Shown here: positions 11,876 through 23,157 of the stretch, piece by piece | How the letters are laid out: every line of letters begins with the position of its first letter | Numbering within the stretch: position 1 is the stretch's first letter | From: Chlorophyllum brunneum | Taxonomy: Eukaryota; Basidiomycota; Agaricomycetes; Agaricales; Agaricaceae | Reading direction: 5' to 3' | DNA: 64,000 nt | NCBI GenBank assembly: GCA_963576785.1 | Contig: OY756143.1 | Location: 1-64,000, forward strand | Notes under the pieces: model-generated | Told to the model about the DNA's origin: nothing | Databases searched by the model: none | Seen by the model: the letters and a program-made list of their open reading frames with translations, nothing else | Position numbers and translations under genes: made by a program

Positions 11876-13577
11876 TGTTTGTTTCCATGTAGGTGAGCTA
11901 ATACCTACTTTGTTCTGATTGTTTATATTGTATTATATCTCATCGTGACTTGTTCCAATCTTGTATCATATGGTTACCCTTCCCGCGTCCACTGGCCTTC
12001 GCTATTTCCATTGGGTTACCCGCCATTATTCTGACTCCGAGAGTCGAACGTCCGCATTTCCTCCTTCGCTATTTATTCCTCCTTCAATGATTATTTTTAT
12101 ACCAATTACAATCCCTGGATGTACATAAGTAGCTTTTCTGTAAGCTTTCGTTCGTCAATAAAATATGTCGTGGTACATATTCCACGACATCTTCCCGTCG
12201 CATATTAGGATTGTGCCCAACCGTCTGCGCCGGCCGAACTGGAAATTCTCCTCGCCTCCACAGAAATGCTAGAAGCATGATTGGTGTGTTCGATGCGATA
12301 AGTAGCCATGTGTTTCAATATCACAATTCAAAGGCGATCATTATAGCGGTCACATGTGTACAAGGATAAAATGGGCTGTTCAGACCCTGCGCGGCATTGT
12401 TATATAATCGCTATGTTCTTTGTGAGGGTGCGGACAAGGAACGGCGCATTGTTACATCTGGAGTAGTAGATAAATATGGCTTAGATAGGACGACCTCGTC
12501 ATCTCGTAGTGCCCGTTCGTGCAATAATGGTTCCATATGTGCAGTGGTTATGAATGTCCGATTATCCTCCAAACGATACCCTGCCGACGACGAATGGTGA
12601 TGGAAACTGGAGGATGTTATTGACCTGTCCACCAAAGAGATTATATACCTCATGTTTTAGTCCGAACACCGCACATATATGAAATGCAGTGGCAGGACAT
12701 TCCTGAGGAGAGTTAAATGAATTGTTTACCTTTCCAGTGCCTTGCGTTAACTCAGGAACATGAGCACATTCAGTTCCGAAAGGTGCAGTCCCCACAGCCT
12801 CCTGCTCCTGTGCCACTTCGGGGGACTTTTCGTGGTAGATTTTAAAACCCAGAAATCACGCATTTGTGGCATCGCACGGTAGGACCTGGGTATGGTAGAA
12901 CGAGATGAAAAATGTGTCGATGGGGTGATCATACTCGTATCCACTATCATCGTTTTATTTTGCAGACAACTGGGGGGATCGATCCCTTCTTTGTGCAAGC
13001 CAATCATTTCAATTGACCTACTTTAGTAATGGCGTAAAATTCAAGAGGCACATAACCTGCCACTGGTAATTGACTAATTGCCGGGGTGCCTCAGTGAACT
13101 CGTCAAGAAATCGGTTCAGACGAAGCACTGTATATACGGCCCGCCTGCGGAAGGCCTGGAAAATTGAGCGCTGCAGAGCGGAGTTCAAAACGGGAGGGAA
13201 CGAACTGACGTGAACATCTATCGCGAAATTCTCAGCGTCTTATATCACTGTTTTTTTCTCGGCAATGGCACCGGAGCGAAACCTTCACCGCTATATGGTT
13301 GACGTACCGCTCATGGCACCCGTGATATCAAACGTGATCGATGATAGATGATCTACAACCCGAAACATACCATTTCCAAACGACCCATGAAGTCCTCGCT
13401 TCCATTGGCTATTTGCATGCAGTCTTGTCACCTCTTCATGTACTGGAGGACTCCCACAGCGAGAGATTTGCCTTCAAAATCGGATATACGTACGAAGGAC
13501 CTATCCCAGGAAGCACCATAATGTATACGCGGCAATTAACCCGTCAGACTATATTCGCTTCCTCCTGTTACTTGTAG
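11876..13577. other. Spacer, no supported gene
   Basis: No recognised coding content. The only open frame worth noting is 13341-13577 on the plus strand (78 codons), which may hold the lost upstream exon of the remnant at 13578-14095, but its frame does not join. Confidence 0.45.
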
Positions 13578-14095
13578 GACGATATTCTCTTCATTAACGC
13601 CACTGCTAGCCACCCGGAAAGACGGTACGTGGATTCCTTAACAGCTGTGGCTACTTCTGACCCGATGTAAAAAGCAGAAGATATCAAAGCCTGGTGTCCC
13701 CCGCGGAACCCGTCATTTCCAGGATCGAAGGGACAATCGATGGGAAATACAATGACCACTCTATCCTCCTCCGCGATCCGCTTGTGCATGTAGTCCAAAT
13801 CCAAAACGAGGAAGTCAACTCCCGATATGAGGCGTACGTTTGTTCTCACCTGAGCCCTCCCCGTTCACTGACATTGTTGCGGAAGCGATGGTAGGGGAGT
13901 TTCGCATTGTGATACTTATGCACGATATCACGTAATATTTTCCTTTGGTATACAGTTGTCTCGTTTGGCGGGAAATCCGTTCCTGATGGAATAGAGACTT
14001 TGACGGATCCTGCTGACCTGTCAGTCTCCCCATATGGACGGCATAGCACATTATCAATCACCTATGCTACTACGATGCATGGATCTATCTCTTGA
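13578..14095 (+). pseudogene. Spliced remnant of an unknown gene (four 3' exons)
   Basis: Four exons join in one frame through GT-AG introns of 47-53 nt: 13578-13624, 13678-13833, 13886-13908 and 13956-14095. The peptide starts DDILFINATASHPERRYQS, includes SRIEGTIDGKYNDHSILL and VVQIQNEEVNSRYEA, and ends with a stop after TTMHGSIS. That much frame continuity through consensus splice sites is unlikely by chance. Immediately upstream, a donor at 13490 fits an 88-nt intron, but the protein-like frame beginning at 13341 arrives in the wrong phase, and the phase that does fit lacks a start codon. So either an upstream exon is missed or the gene carries a frameshift. I do not recognise the family. 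Confidence 0.4.
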
Positions 14096-17000
14096 CGACG
14101 TCATAAGCCCTCAACTATAGTAGGAACAAGGTCGTCCCATACAATACGACCTTATGAGCTCCCCAGAACGAAATTTCAATTATGAATACGACATCTTCCG
14201 CCACTGTCAACCTGAATGTTGCCACGCGTGGCAACACCTCCTACGCCATCAAAGCCGTTCATGATGTCGCTTATTGCTCCTGCTTCATTGAAGCGACTCA
14301 TAATTTCCGGAAAACAATACAGGGGAGGGCCCTCAGAGGGAATGCGTCCAGACCCCGGTTCTGCACTCACCTGGCGGTAGTAATACCTGAGTTAGTCCCC
14401 AAATATCAGGGAGCCATTCGCCTATCCTCGGCCCTAATCTGCGGAATGTAAGGATCTTTGCATCGTCCATTATCTTCAATTTTCCACTGGAGCCTTATCG
14501 TGACGGGTCCGGGAATTATTCTGGTACACAGACATATGGTATTTTGCTATAGCTGGTCGTGACGGCGGTCGTGTCCGCCAACAACCGAAGCAAGTGGTCC
14601 CAGCGAAGGCTGGCCCGATACCCTTTGCGAAGTGCCTTGAGTTAGGTTCCTCCTCATTTCTTTACGGTTAAATTGCCAAACATCGGCAAGAATCAACTGC
14701 TTCGTCGTTGGTCTACGTTATCAACAATCCGTGGTATCGGTGTCTGTGTGGGTTATCAAGAATAACAAGGCATTATATTTTCTCTAGGGTGATAAATCAG
14801 TGGACGCATTCCAGTTTCAGATCAACAAATGAGGTACATAGTCCACAATCTGACCACCTAGTAACCGATCAGACTCTCACCTTGAAGTTCCGGTCGGCTA
14901 GGTATGAGCCAATGTCCTTCACCATGTTTAAACGATTCTCGTATTATGCAGGTTCACTACCGATACACAAGGTACGGGTCTCTCCAGCACCATGCGACTC
15001 GCCTTTTCATCGACACTTCGGCGCTGTACTATTAACAAAGCCCTCCGTCAATCACTTAACTTGGTAATATATATTATGTGTGTCCGTTGCAGTACGTGAT
15101 CCAAACCAACGGTGAGTAGTCAGAACCGACAGTCAACGGTAGGAATTTAATGAAAAGTATCCGATGTTCTGATTTAGGTACGGAATAAGCGTGATCCTTT
15201 CTCTTCAGGTAGTTCGGAATAGGAAATCGGTACAAACAAACGCAATATATTCTGAACGCAAAAGTATAGCTACAAGAAGAGATAGAAGTAGGCTACAGGA
15301 ATTCGACTCGTCATAGGGATACACTACAAGCACAGATACGGAACTAGAAGAGTGTAGTCAAGAAGATGCTATCGGTGAAGGTGCGGCCACTCAAGCCTTG
15401 TATAAGTCGTCAGGGATCGCCTCTGGGTGTCTCGCCTTCAAAACATCAAGGGCTGCCTTAGCTGCCTGCTCCCAGGCTGCTCCCTTAGATGACCCTATGC
15501 CTCTATAAGGGTTGGCGTTCACTATGAAGAGTCAAATACGGGCCATAAGTATGACCCACGAAGAGCACCCACCAAAGACTTCGCCTTCCCATTGAGTTGC
15601 ATTCTGGGGCCCATGAGGAGTGCAATCACCCTTTTGAAAAGTCCATTTCTGTTGACTGCAAACAGTATTGAGCTTGTTTCTGAAACCTAGACGGTATGTA
15701 AGATAAGGATGCAGTGGTAGTGATGAACCCGCACCATTTTCTTCCGGCATGCTTAAAATGTGTCAACTTTACTCTTTGTTGGGGAACGACGATGGGCTTA
15801 GTGATGTAGGCTCGAGGGAGTGTGCTGCTACACCAGCCAGGTGTGGTGTTTTATACCGGTTCAGCCTGCAGGGAATAAGGCCACAGCACCGGCCTGGATG
15901 ATTGAAAACATTGGAGGAGAAGTTCCTGTGTGTCTCAATATCCGAACTCCACGACTTCGGGTCTCGAAAACGCGGTCATTTTCCCTCAACAGCTCTCGAC
16001 CTATGACCGTAAAGCCATGAAGAACATAGACACCAAGTGTTCACTACGTCGGTCATATCATGTAATCACAATGAACAGAACTCTGCCGAGGTGCAATGGG
16101 CCGTTTATTACAGTAATGGAGCTCTAACGAGCTATCAAATCCATCACACACGGTAAAATAATTGCCTACTTCAGGCACGATGTACGTAGCCTCAGTAGCA
16201 ATGGAATGCTGAAGGGGAGATACAATGGAGGTATAGAGTTCGACCGTTCATTACGTTTAGATGAAAATAAATTTCACGCACAAGAGATGCCATTTCTCTT
16301 TTACCAATGTCATTAAACGTGAAAGCCAATATCTTTTGCACTCGCGGTCGGTCTCAGCGGCGTCCCGAATTAGGGAAAGATAGGCTTTTGATGGGCTCGG
16401 CCTTTCTATGTGGGCTCTAGAGACAGGATTATGAAGCTAGTGAGCTAGCAACTAAGGAAAAAAAGTATAATGCGTCTGAAAATCCGCCCGTGTCGGACGT
16501 TGCTGTTCTGTGGATAAAATTTGGTGCTGTCCTGTTTTTTGGGCCTCGTCGTCCGCGATGGGTTCAGTGTAGATACAAACGAACAATATTTCGTTGTCAA
16601 TTTCTGTCTATCGATCCTAAATCCACAGTGAGCGTTAGAGGAGTAACTCTCCCAGCGGCCGTCGACGGCTTAAACTTGTTCTAACTTCCTTTTGGACCTT
16701 TTTTGGGAAACCAAGGATCGGCAGTCTAAATTAAATAACGATGGTCACTCCTGTGGTGTCTCCATCCCCTTGTATGTCCTAATAAGTTGGAGCTAAAGAG
16801 CTCATGTCCATACGCAAGGATATTTATTCGCGGGTTCAAAATGCTATGTGTTGTTTACGTTGACATGAGCCGTTTGGGTTGCTGCGTGTTGAGACTGCCA
16901 TCTTAGACCCTTTGTATCGGAACTCCAGAATGTCCGATCAACAAAGTCCCGAGTGCGTAGAATATTTACCCAATGGCCTTATGACTTTAGGACAACAGAA

Positions 17001-17987
17001 CCGTCTGGAACCAACATGCGGATTCAAGCCTAATGGTGATCAGGTGGCAGTGACAAGTCTGATCTCCGTTCTGAATAATTTTAAATTCCAATACTGGTCT
17101 GTATAGCATCCAGTAGGCTACGGCGGATTCGGGAAAATATGTAATTTGGAACCTAGACACACCAGGTTTTGCCCTCCGACCTCTCTTCACCAGGTTCGTC
17201 ATACTTGCTAACTCCCAGCCTGTATCTTCTCCGTTCCTGCTGACGCCTCCCTCCCTCATGTTCATAGTAATCTAGAAACCGACGACTCCGACACGGCCTC
17301 AGTATAGCACCGGGCTCGTCTCAGTTCGGTCCCGAGCTCGCATTTGCGATACAACTAGGGTTGTGCACGGGTAACCCACAGGTTGGCACAGACCCACACC
17401 CGCCAGAACCTGCACCCGTAAGTAAGGGTGAAGGGCATAGCATCCTACGGGTATTGATGGTATAACCAGCTCATCTCCCTACATTCAGGATATTCCGGTC
17501 CAGCAGGCGGTATTCGAGCTGCACACTGACACTCAGTAGCTTGAGAGCAGCTGAGTACGTCTCCGCGTACCCCACTCGGCGCATCGACAATGGGCTGGCT
17601 CACCTACATAGGTGCCCAGATGACTCTCCTAACGGCAATTCCCTTATATCGAGGCGGTGCTGGTACCATCCCTTCGAATTTGGCGCCTTTAGTCTATGCC
17701 TTGTGGACTGCGAAACGATACTAACACCCGATGCTCGTTGCATTGATCTGGACTCACCTTCCGGTAGGCGGTCTCATTCAGTTTATATTATCCTGACCCG
17801 TTCTACTTCTATCGCAGTTCATCCAGGTTTATTGATTCATCCTGGGGAAACGGCGTGCTCTTTGTGAGCCGTTTACGACAATGTGCGTGTTGCCTCATGC
17901 ATGACATGTGACCCTTCCCAGGCTCCACCACACATATAAGCCAGTCACCATGCCATAATAACTGCATCCTCCTCGCCTCTACCCGCC
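14096..17987. other. Gene-poor stretch, no supported gene
   Basis: Nearly 3.9 kb with no recognised gene. Open frames are short and mutually overlapping (for example 14182-14451, 14708-15067, 17541-17867 on the plus strand). At about 17350-17450 the text is rich in CACGGGTAACCCACAGG-like and CCACACCCG blocks, a short GC-rich quasi-palindromic patch. No transposase, reverse transcriptase or terminal repeat was seen. Confidence 0.45.
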
Positions 17988-19095
17988 ATGTCCTACGAGT
18001 GTCTCGATTGTGACCGCACGTTCATCACTGCTGCTGCCGTGCAGTCACACTCGAGAGCCAAAGGACATACCCTTGCAGAGTGTATAGACTGTGATAGGTT
18101 GTTCGTTAACCAGAATGCGCTAAACGATGTAAGAACTAGCCTTCGTTGGAAGGACTCCGTGATCCAGACGTCTCATACGTACTCGACTTTCCAGCACCTC
18201 GCACACTCCGCGGTTCATGCCTACTGCGCCGATTGTAATCGACAATTCGCCAGTCGAGGTGGTTATGAGCAGGTGAAATTGCCACTCGTCCTAGAGGTGT
18301 GCTGTTGTTGATGTAGTACAGCATTTGTCGAATTCCGCCCGACACCAATATTACTCGTCCTCCGACTCGGAGGACTCGGATGACTCTTCCGATGACTGGG
18401 ACAACAGCAATGAAGAGACCCACTGTTACAGCTGTAACCGAGGGTTTGTCAGTAACTCGGCCCTCAATCAGCACCTCGCTTTCAGTGCAGCCCACAACTG
18501 GTGCTTTGTTTGCTCCCGTGATTTCTCGAGTCCACAAGCTCTGGCTCAGGTTTATTTTTGCCTTGTACGTTGAGCCACCAGTTGACATTTCATCTAGCAC
18601 AATGCATCTCCTGCGCACCGGGGCCGGGCTTTCAAGTGTCCATTCTGCGACAATATGTTCAAGGCCCCTTCGGCAATTGCCATGCATATCGAATCTGGGT
18701 GCCATCGAATTAATCGTCACCAAGTTACCGCTGCCATCCATAAGCTCAATATCATCCCTCAAATCTCTATATCCCGACGTATCGAAGGCTCAGTGAAACC
18801 GCCCACCCGGCTCATTACTTATTCTGCCAACGAACGAGCGTTCAACGGTCATGCTTACGAGTGTTATCTCTGCCATGCCACTTTCAAAACACTCGATCGC
18901 TTGAACCAGCATCTCAACTCGCCTATCCATGATGATCTCGAGTTCCGATGCCCTCACTGTGGGTCGGAATTCAAACTCATCTCGGGACTGGTTCAACATA
19001 TCGAGAGCGAGTCTTGTGGAATTGCTAGATTCAAGGAGGTCACGAGGCGCTTCAATAGCCTGGTTGAAGGCTTTTCGAAGTTGCTCACATATTAA
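17988..19095 (+). CDS. Eight-finger C2H2 zinc finger protein
   Basis: Four exons (17988-18128, 18195-18272, 18322-18549, 18598-19095) give 314 residues made almost entirely of C2H2-like fingers. The first begins YECLDCDRTF; later ones begin ECIDCDRLF, YCADCNRQF, HCYSCNRGF, WCFVCSRDF, FKCPFCDNMF, YECYLCHATF and FRCPHCGSEF. The spacing is Cys-x2-Cys then His-x5-7-His, with the last finger ending Cys rather than His. An acidic Ser/Asp-rich linker lies between fingers 3 and 4. All three introns are phase 0 and fall just before the first His of a finger. A TATA-like ATATAA is about 55 bp upstream of the start. Such proteins usually bind nucleic acid; no target can be inferred. A decayed copy follows at 19666. 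Confidence 0.83.
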
Positions 19096-19665
19096 TGGGA
19101 ACCTCGCAATTGCGCAAACCACCTTTATCGTAGGTATTTTTTCTGTTACACAATTACGACGAACCTACAATTGATACCTAGCTCTTCGAGCCTGGTTGAA
19201 GGCCCGGGAGTTGTGGGCTAGATTTTAGTCGCTACGTCGAGGTTCATGACTTCCGTGTCTTCACCCTACCGCATGTCTTCTTCTCTCCCCTCCGAATCGA
19301 AGCTCTAAAATGTAAATACACTTTCTTACCTTGTCACCTAGTATGCCGATGAACCTGAATTTGATTGACATTATTACTCTTCCGTGCTGTTGTGCGCGCC
19401 AAGTACATGAAGATAGGTTCATCGAATCAGCCACAATCAGCCACACTCTCCTTGTCACATGCCCTGAGTACAATTAGCACGCACTAGCGCGCACTGATGT
19501 GATACACATGGTTCCGTTCAATAGTAGCTTCCATAGCACCGAGCACCCGGCGCCGTCTCGAGGAGCTGTGGAGAAGCTTCCTGGGATCAAAACACGAGTA
19601 GGCGCATATAAGGGCCTCGTCTCAAATTTAACTCTCAGAGGCTCTCGTTCCCTGTCTCTTTCCCA
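19096..19665. other. Spacer between the C2H2 gene and its decayed copy
   Basis: No gene seen. A CATATAAG motif near 19605 resembles the ATATAAG upstream of the intact C2H2 gene and may be the old promoter of the decayed copy. Confidence 0.35.
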
Positions 19666-19985
19666 TGATTTGGAAATGCATGGATTGTCTCGCATCTTCT
19701 TCTCCGCGAAAACTGTAAAAGAGCATTGCCAAGCCAAGTGTCATAGGGCTTATGAGTGTCAAGAGTGTGAAAGGACTTTTGTCGACGCCAATGCGCTCGA
19801 TGATGTGGGTTTTATCCAATTTAGTCTCTGCCACGTCTGAACTTACGGACCATAAATTTGGGGATAGCATCTCAATACGGCGTATGTTCATTGTGAATGT
19901 ACTCAATGTGACCGTACCTTTCTCACTCGAGCTGCATTGGAGCAGCCTTTGTCTGAATACTACTAAAGATGTAAACTCTGGCTTT
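19666..19985 (+). pseudogene. Decayed C2H2 zinc finger gene copy
   Basis: The plus strand from the ATG at about 19667 reads a KCMDC start like the intact gene, then loses frame by a small indel; the next frame continues SRIFFSAKTVKEH, then YECQECERTFVDANALDD. A GTGGGT donor at about 19805 and a TAG acceptor at about 19870 lead in frame to HLNTAYVHCECTQCDRTFLT and RAALEQ. Beyond that no finger can be read and a stop follows. The intron sits just before the first His of a finger, exactly as in the neighbour, so this is a truncated tandem copy rather than an independent gene. Confidence 0.65.
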
Positions 19986-20314
19986 CCTATAGCACTTTCG
20001 TGACTCCCCTTCGCACAGAACTGTGACTGTTCTTGACGACGAGCACCCAAGCTTTTTGGGAAACGTCCCGATCCTCACGCCACTGACAAAGAAGACGCAA
20101 CCCTCCTCTCCCGGATATTGAGCATATTAAGGTGCTGTGGCTACTAAGATTAGATACCATTTCCACAAATTCCCTTTCTTCGTACTGAGCACTGAGTGGC
20201 TTGTATCTGTTGAGTCGCTGAAATCACGTTTTGAATGTGTGTCAGTTCAATCTGTCTCATGAGCGCTTGATCTTTTAGGGTTAATTTGTCGACTCTTGTC
20301 TTTGCGCCACTGCG

Positions 20315-21950
20315 ATGTCTGAACCTGAACCCAAGTATAAGTCCACTAACCTCTTGATTTAGCGACTAAGATCCTAGGACATGAAGTCACCGATCCCCTT
20401 GCAGGTAGTAGCTATATCCAGTCATTGCTCGATGGCGCTACTGAACGTTGGGTGTTGGACCCCTATCGAGCCCATGCATATGCGGTACGTTAACTCGTTT
20501 TTCATATATCCTCCGCTTTCTCATAGCCCCGTAGCTATATAATCCACCAGTGTCCGTTTAGCAATACCATAAACTCTCGAGGATCGGTTTGGTAATGTGG
20601 ACGACTCCTTGTTGCAACGGAAGGTTGTGCGTTGGACCTGCAATGACCCATTGTCGTGTTATATGTCCCCAGATGGAAAACCAACTGTCGTGTTTGGTAC
20701 GTCTCACCCTTGTCGCGTATGTTATTGCTTCATCTCCTTTCTGGAACAGAACAGTCGCGTTCTCCCTCAGCCGAAACCATGTTTGATCGCATCAGGAAGA
20801 TTACTAGGATCTCACCTCCTGTTATGGACGAAGCATGGGAATATAGGAGGACCCAAACCAGTCCGAGCAGACGATCCTAGATGGCCGCCCTCGCATGGAT
20901 GAAGGGATTCCTCCTCTTCCGCTCCTATCCAGTGGCTTTGGTCACTTCCTGGACATCTTTCACAGTTCTTCGAATACACTGGATCCGCATGGCCTGGATA
21001 TTCCAGGATTGTGAAGGGAAGTTGAACCATTTGCATCGGCGATGTGTGAGATCCGTCCAAACGAGGGTGAGCGGGAGAACACAATGCGATTCCCGAGGTG
21101 AAGCTGGCGTCCTATGTTGCACATTCGCATGCGAGCCTGAAGAGGTAAAAGGAGCGAGATCTGTTCGACTGCCGGAGAGTACCTGCTCTCGGCCTGGTGA
21201 TCGTGGATAAGCATGGACATTGATCACCATCGCGTTTAGACGTTGAATTGGGTTTACTAGGCGTCTCTCTTCAGTTTTTTGGCTTCGTTGTCTTTGGCCG
21301 ATATCGCGTCAAAATCCCCACTCCCGGCTTGTCGTGCAAGCTCTCTGCCCGTGATAGGTCTAAGCCTTTTCAATTCTCTATAAAACTTTTCTGCCGCATC
21401 AATTGTGTAAGCATGTATTCCATATCCAGCCTTCGCTCAGCAGCCACACCAGCAATTATATCTGGCCAATACACGAGGTCGTGGAGGCTGGGCCATCGTC
21501 GTCAAGTTTGCGTCGAGCTATTCAATTGAGCTACATAGCTTTTGACCTGAGCAAGGGTGTGCACCTCCTATCCTCTTGGGCTTCTTCCTGGTGGATGGCG
21601 GGGTATAGCCATGGAATATCTCAAATCTGCCACCTCAATTACCTGGTCTAATACTCCTATACCACGAAAAGAGTTTACAGTCCAGTTGGGGAACCTTGTC
21701 CATGGTTTTCATAATCAGGGACTCCCCACGGTGATCTACGTGAAGCAAATATCCTTTCGGGCGAAGATGATAAGTCATTTCTGGTTGATTTTGATTAGAG
21801 TGGAAGGGATGGGGAGGTGTGCTATCCTACCCCAGATCTAAATGGAGAGCTGCTTATTGCGCGGACCGGGGGTGACTGGAAGATTAGGAAGGAGGATGAC
21901 TTACCGGACTCGAGGAACACAATGGCGAAATTTGGACTATCTCTTATGTG
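20315..21950 (+). pseudogene. Kinase-like gene copy A, decayed
   Basis: A full-length but broken plus-strand copy of the kinase-like gene at 23158-25157. The N-terminal part survives as EDRFGNVDDSLLQRKVVRW and DGKPTVVFGTSHPCR (about 20579-20720), matching the intact EDQLGALNDDFFEDKAIHC and DGEMSIVFGAPCPCR. The middle shows QFFGFVVFGRYRVKIPTPGLSC (about 21272-21340) in pieces. The kinase end reads HGDLREANILSGEDDKSFLV, then DFD followed by a TAG stop where the intact gene has Trp, then GRDGEVCYPTPDLNGELL. Several other stops and frameshifts lie between. Not expected to make a working kinase. Confidence 0.75.
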
Positions 21951-21959
21951 ACCCTGTAT

Positions 21960-22130
21960 ATGTACACCACGGCTGGTAATGTTGGTATTGTATGCACACA
22001 AACCTTTGTCCACGTACTCCTGAAATCCCGTAATACGTGTATCGACCAAGACCGTCGATTCACTACTACCACCCTCTTGTTTATCAATTGAGAGTTCCCG
22101 CCGGACCTGGGTAATAAACACAGAGGCAGT
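21960..22130 (-). pseudogene. Stray fragment of the MIS12 3' end
   Basis: The minus-strand translation includes a short stretch with QEGGSSE and STVLVD, close to QEGGSNE and VTVLVD near the C-terminus of the Mis12 gene at 26056-26961. At the DNA level, the 47 bases around 22040-22090 match 26155-26205 with roughly 80 percent identity by eye. Flanking similarity fades quickly. Its neighbour on the left is kinase-like copy A. Confidence 0.55.
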
Positions 22131-22244
22131 ATCAGCATCACGACATGAGTGGAGGCGGGGGAGTGTGTCCGAGTCCGAACTGGAGTTGTGATGGGTGAAT
22201 TCCAGATGACATCACCTAACCGGATACAAATGTGAAAACCTGGC

Positions 22245-22605
22245 ACATACCACTACAACGTCTGAGCCCGAACCTAAGCATGTACTCACTTATCTTTTGG
22301 TTCGGCGACCGGAAAATCCTCCCACATATGAAATTGTAGCACCTCGACTCACTGAGCCCCTCGCGGATCCAGCCGTTACCTGATGACGCCGCCGAACACC
22401 TGGGTGTGGACCCTCCAGGCATATGCAGCATATTAGCTTGCTTTCCATACATCATTCACTTTCTCACTACCTCGTAGCTACTCAATCCACTCACGATTTT
22501 CCATGGAACGCTGTTGAGGGAGATCGGGGGCCAGCTTGGTGGTTTAAACAAGTCCTTCTTTGACGAGACGGCTGTCCTTTGCTTCCCTCAACAAAAATTA
22601 TCGCT
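22245..22605 (+). pseudogene. Kinase-like gene copy B, 5' fragment
   Basis: A plus-strand fragment carrying only the first two exons of the family. It reads SEPEPKHVLTYLLVRRPENP at about 22264, like the intact LPYLLVQRES, and after a degenerate intron EIGGQLGGLNKSFFDETAVLC at about 22530, like EDQLGALNDDFFEDKAIHC. In-frame TGA stops occur between them. It runs directly into fragment C, which is on the opposite strand. Confidence 0.6.
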
Positions 22606-23060
22606 TTATCCTTGTGACAAAAGATGCCTGCATCCCGTGAGTCACCATGGACAAGCCCTTGACCATGAAATCCCCGAACCACGCTCGCCAACTGGGTTCT
22701 AAACTCTTTTCCTGGGAAAGGGCAGTTAAGAAATGCGATCGGCCATCGGATCGGAGAATTCGGATAGCTATGGCCTGCCACCCGCCTGGAAGAACGCCAA
22801 AAGCAAGAACAACAGGAGCACATCCTTGCAAAGCGCAAAACGTGGAGCTCATTTGAATAGTTTGGTGCGAACTTTACGACGATTTTTCGGCAAGCCGCCA
22901 ATAGGAGAACATATCGATAAGCTTCTCCTGTACCCTCCCTCCAGACTCTACTTACCCTCGAAAGCTCGGCCAGACTGGGTCCAGCCCAATCAGCTCCAAA
23001 GCAGAGCCGTTCATCATAACTGTAGGTGCCTAAGCAGTAAGGTCTGGTGTGCATTCTCTA
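22606..23060 (-). pseudogene. Kinase-like gene copy C, 3' fragment
   Basis: A minus-strand piece of the kinase domain. It contains KIVVKFAPNYSNELH (the ATP-lysine strand; the intact gene has TIIVKLTPSYCLELH), then LVHGDSRDAGIFCHKDKAII, a damaged version of the catalytic loop in which Leu-Arg of HGDLRDGN is changed and the DFD metal-binding motif is gone. The frame breaks in the middle. Together with fragment B it forms an inverted junction near 22600. Confidence 0.6.
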
Positions 23061-23157
23061 CGACCTCGAGAGCATTCGTTAGGGTCTGTCTAGCTCGAAA
23101 TGATGCAACAAAATGTCTGTGTGCACATGATACCAACATTATCAGAACCTCATGTAT

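Noticed and set aside
17340..17460. GC-rich patch with GGGTAACCCACAGG-like blocks as a transposon end
   Set aside because: Blocks are short and imperfect and no partner end or target-site duplication was found.
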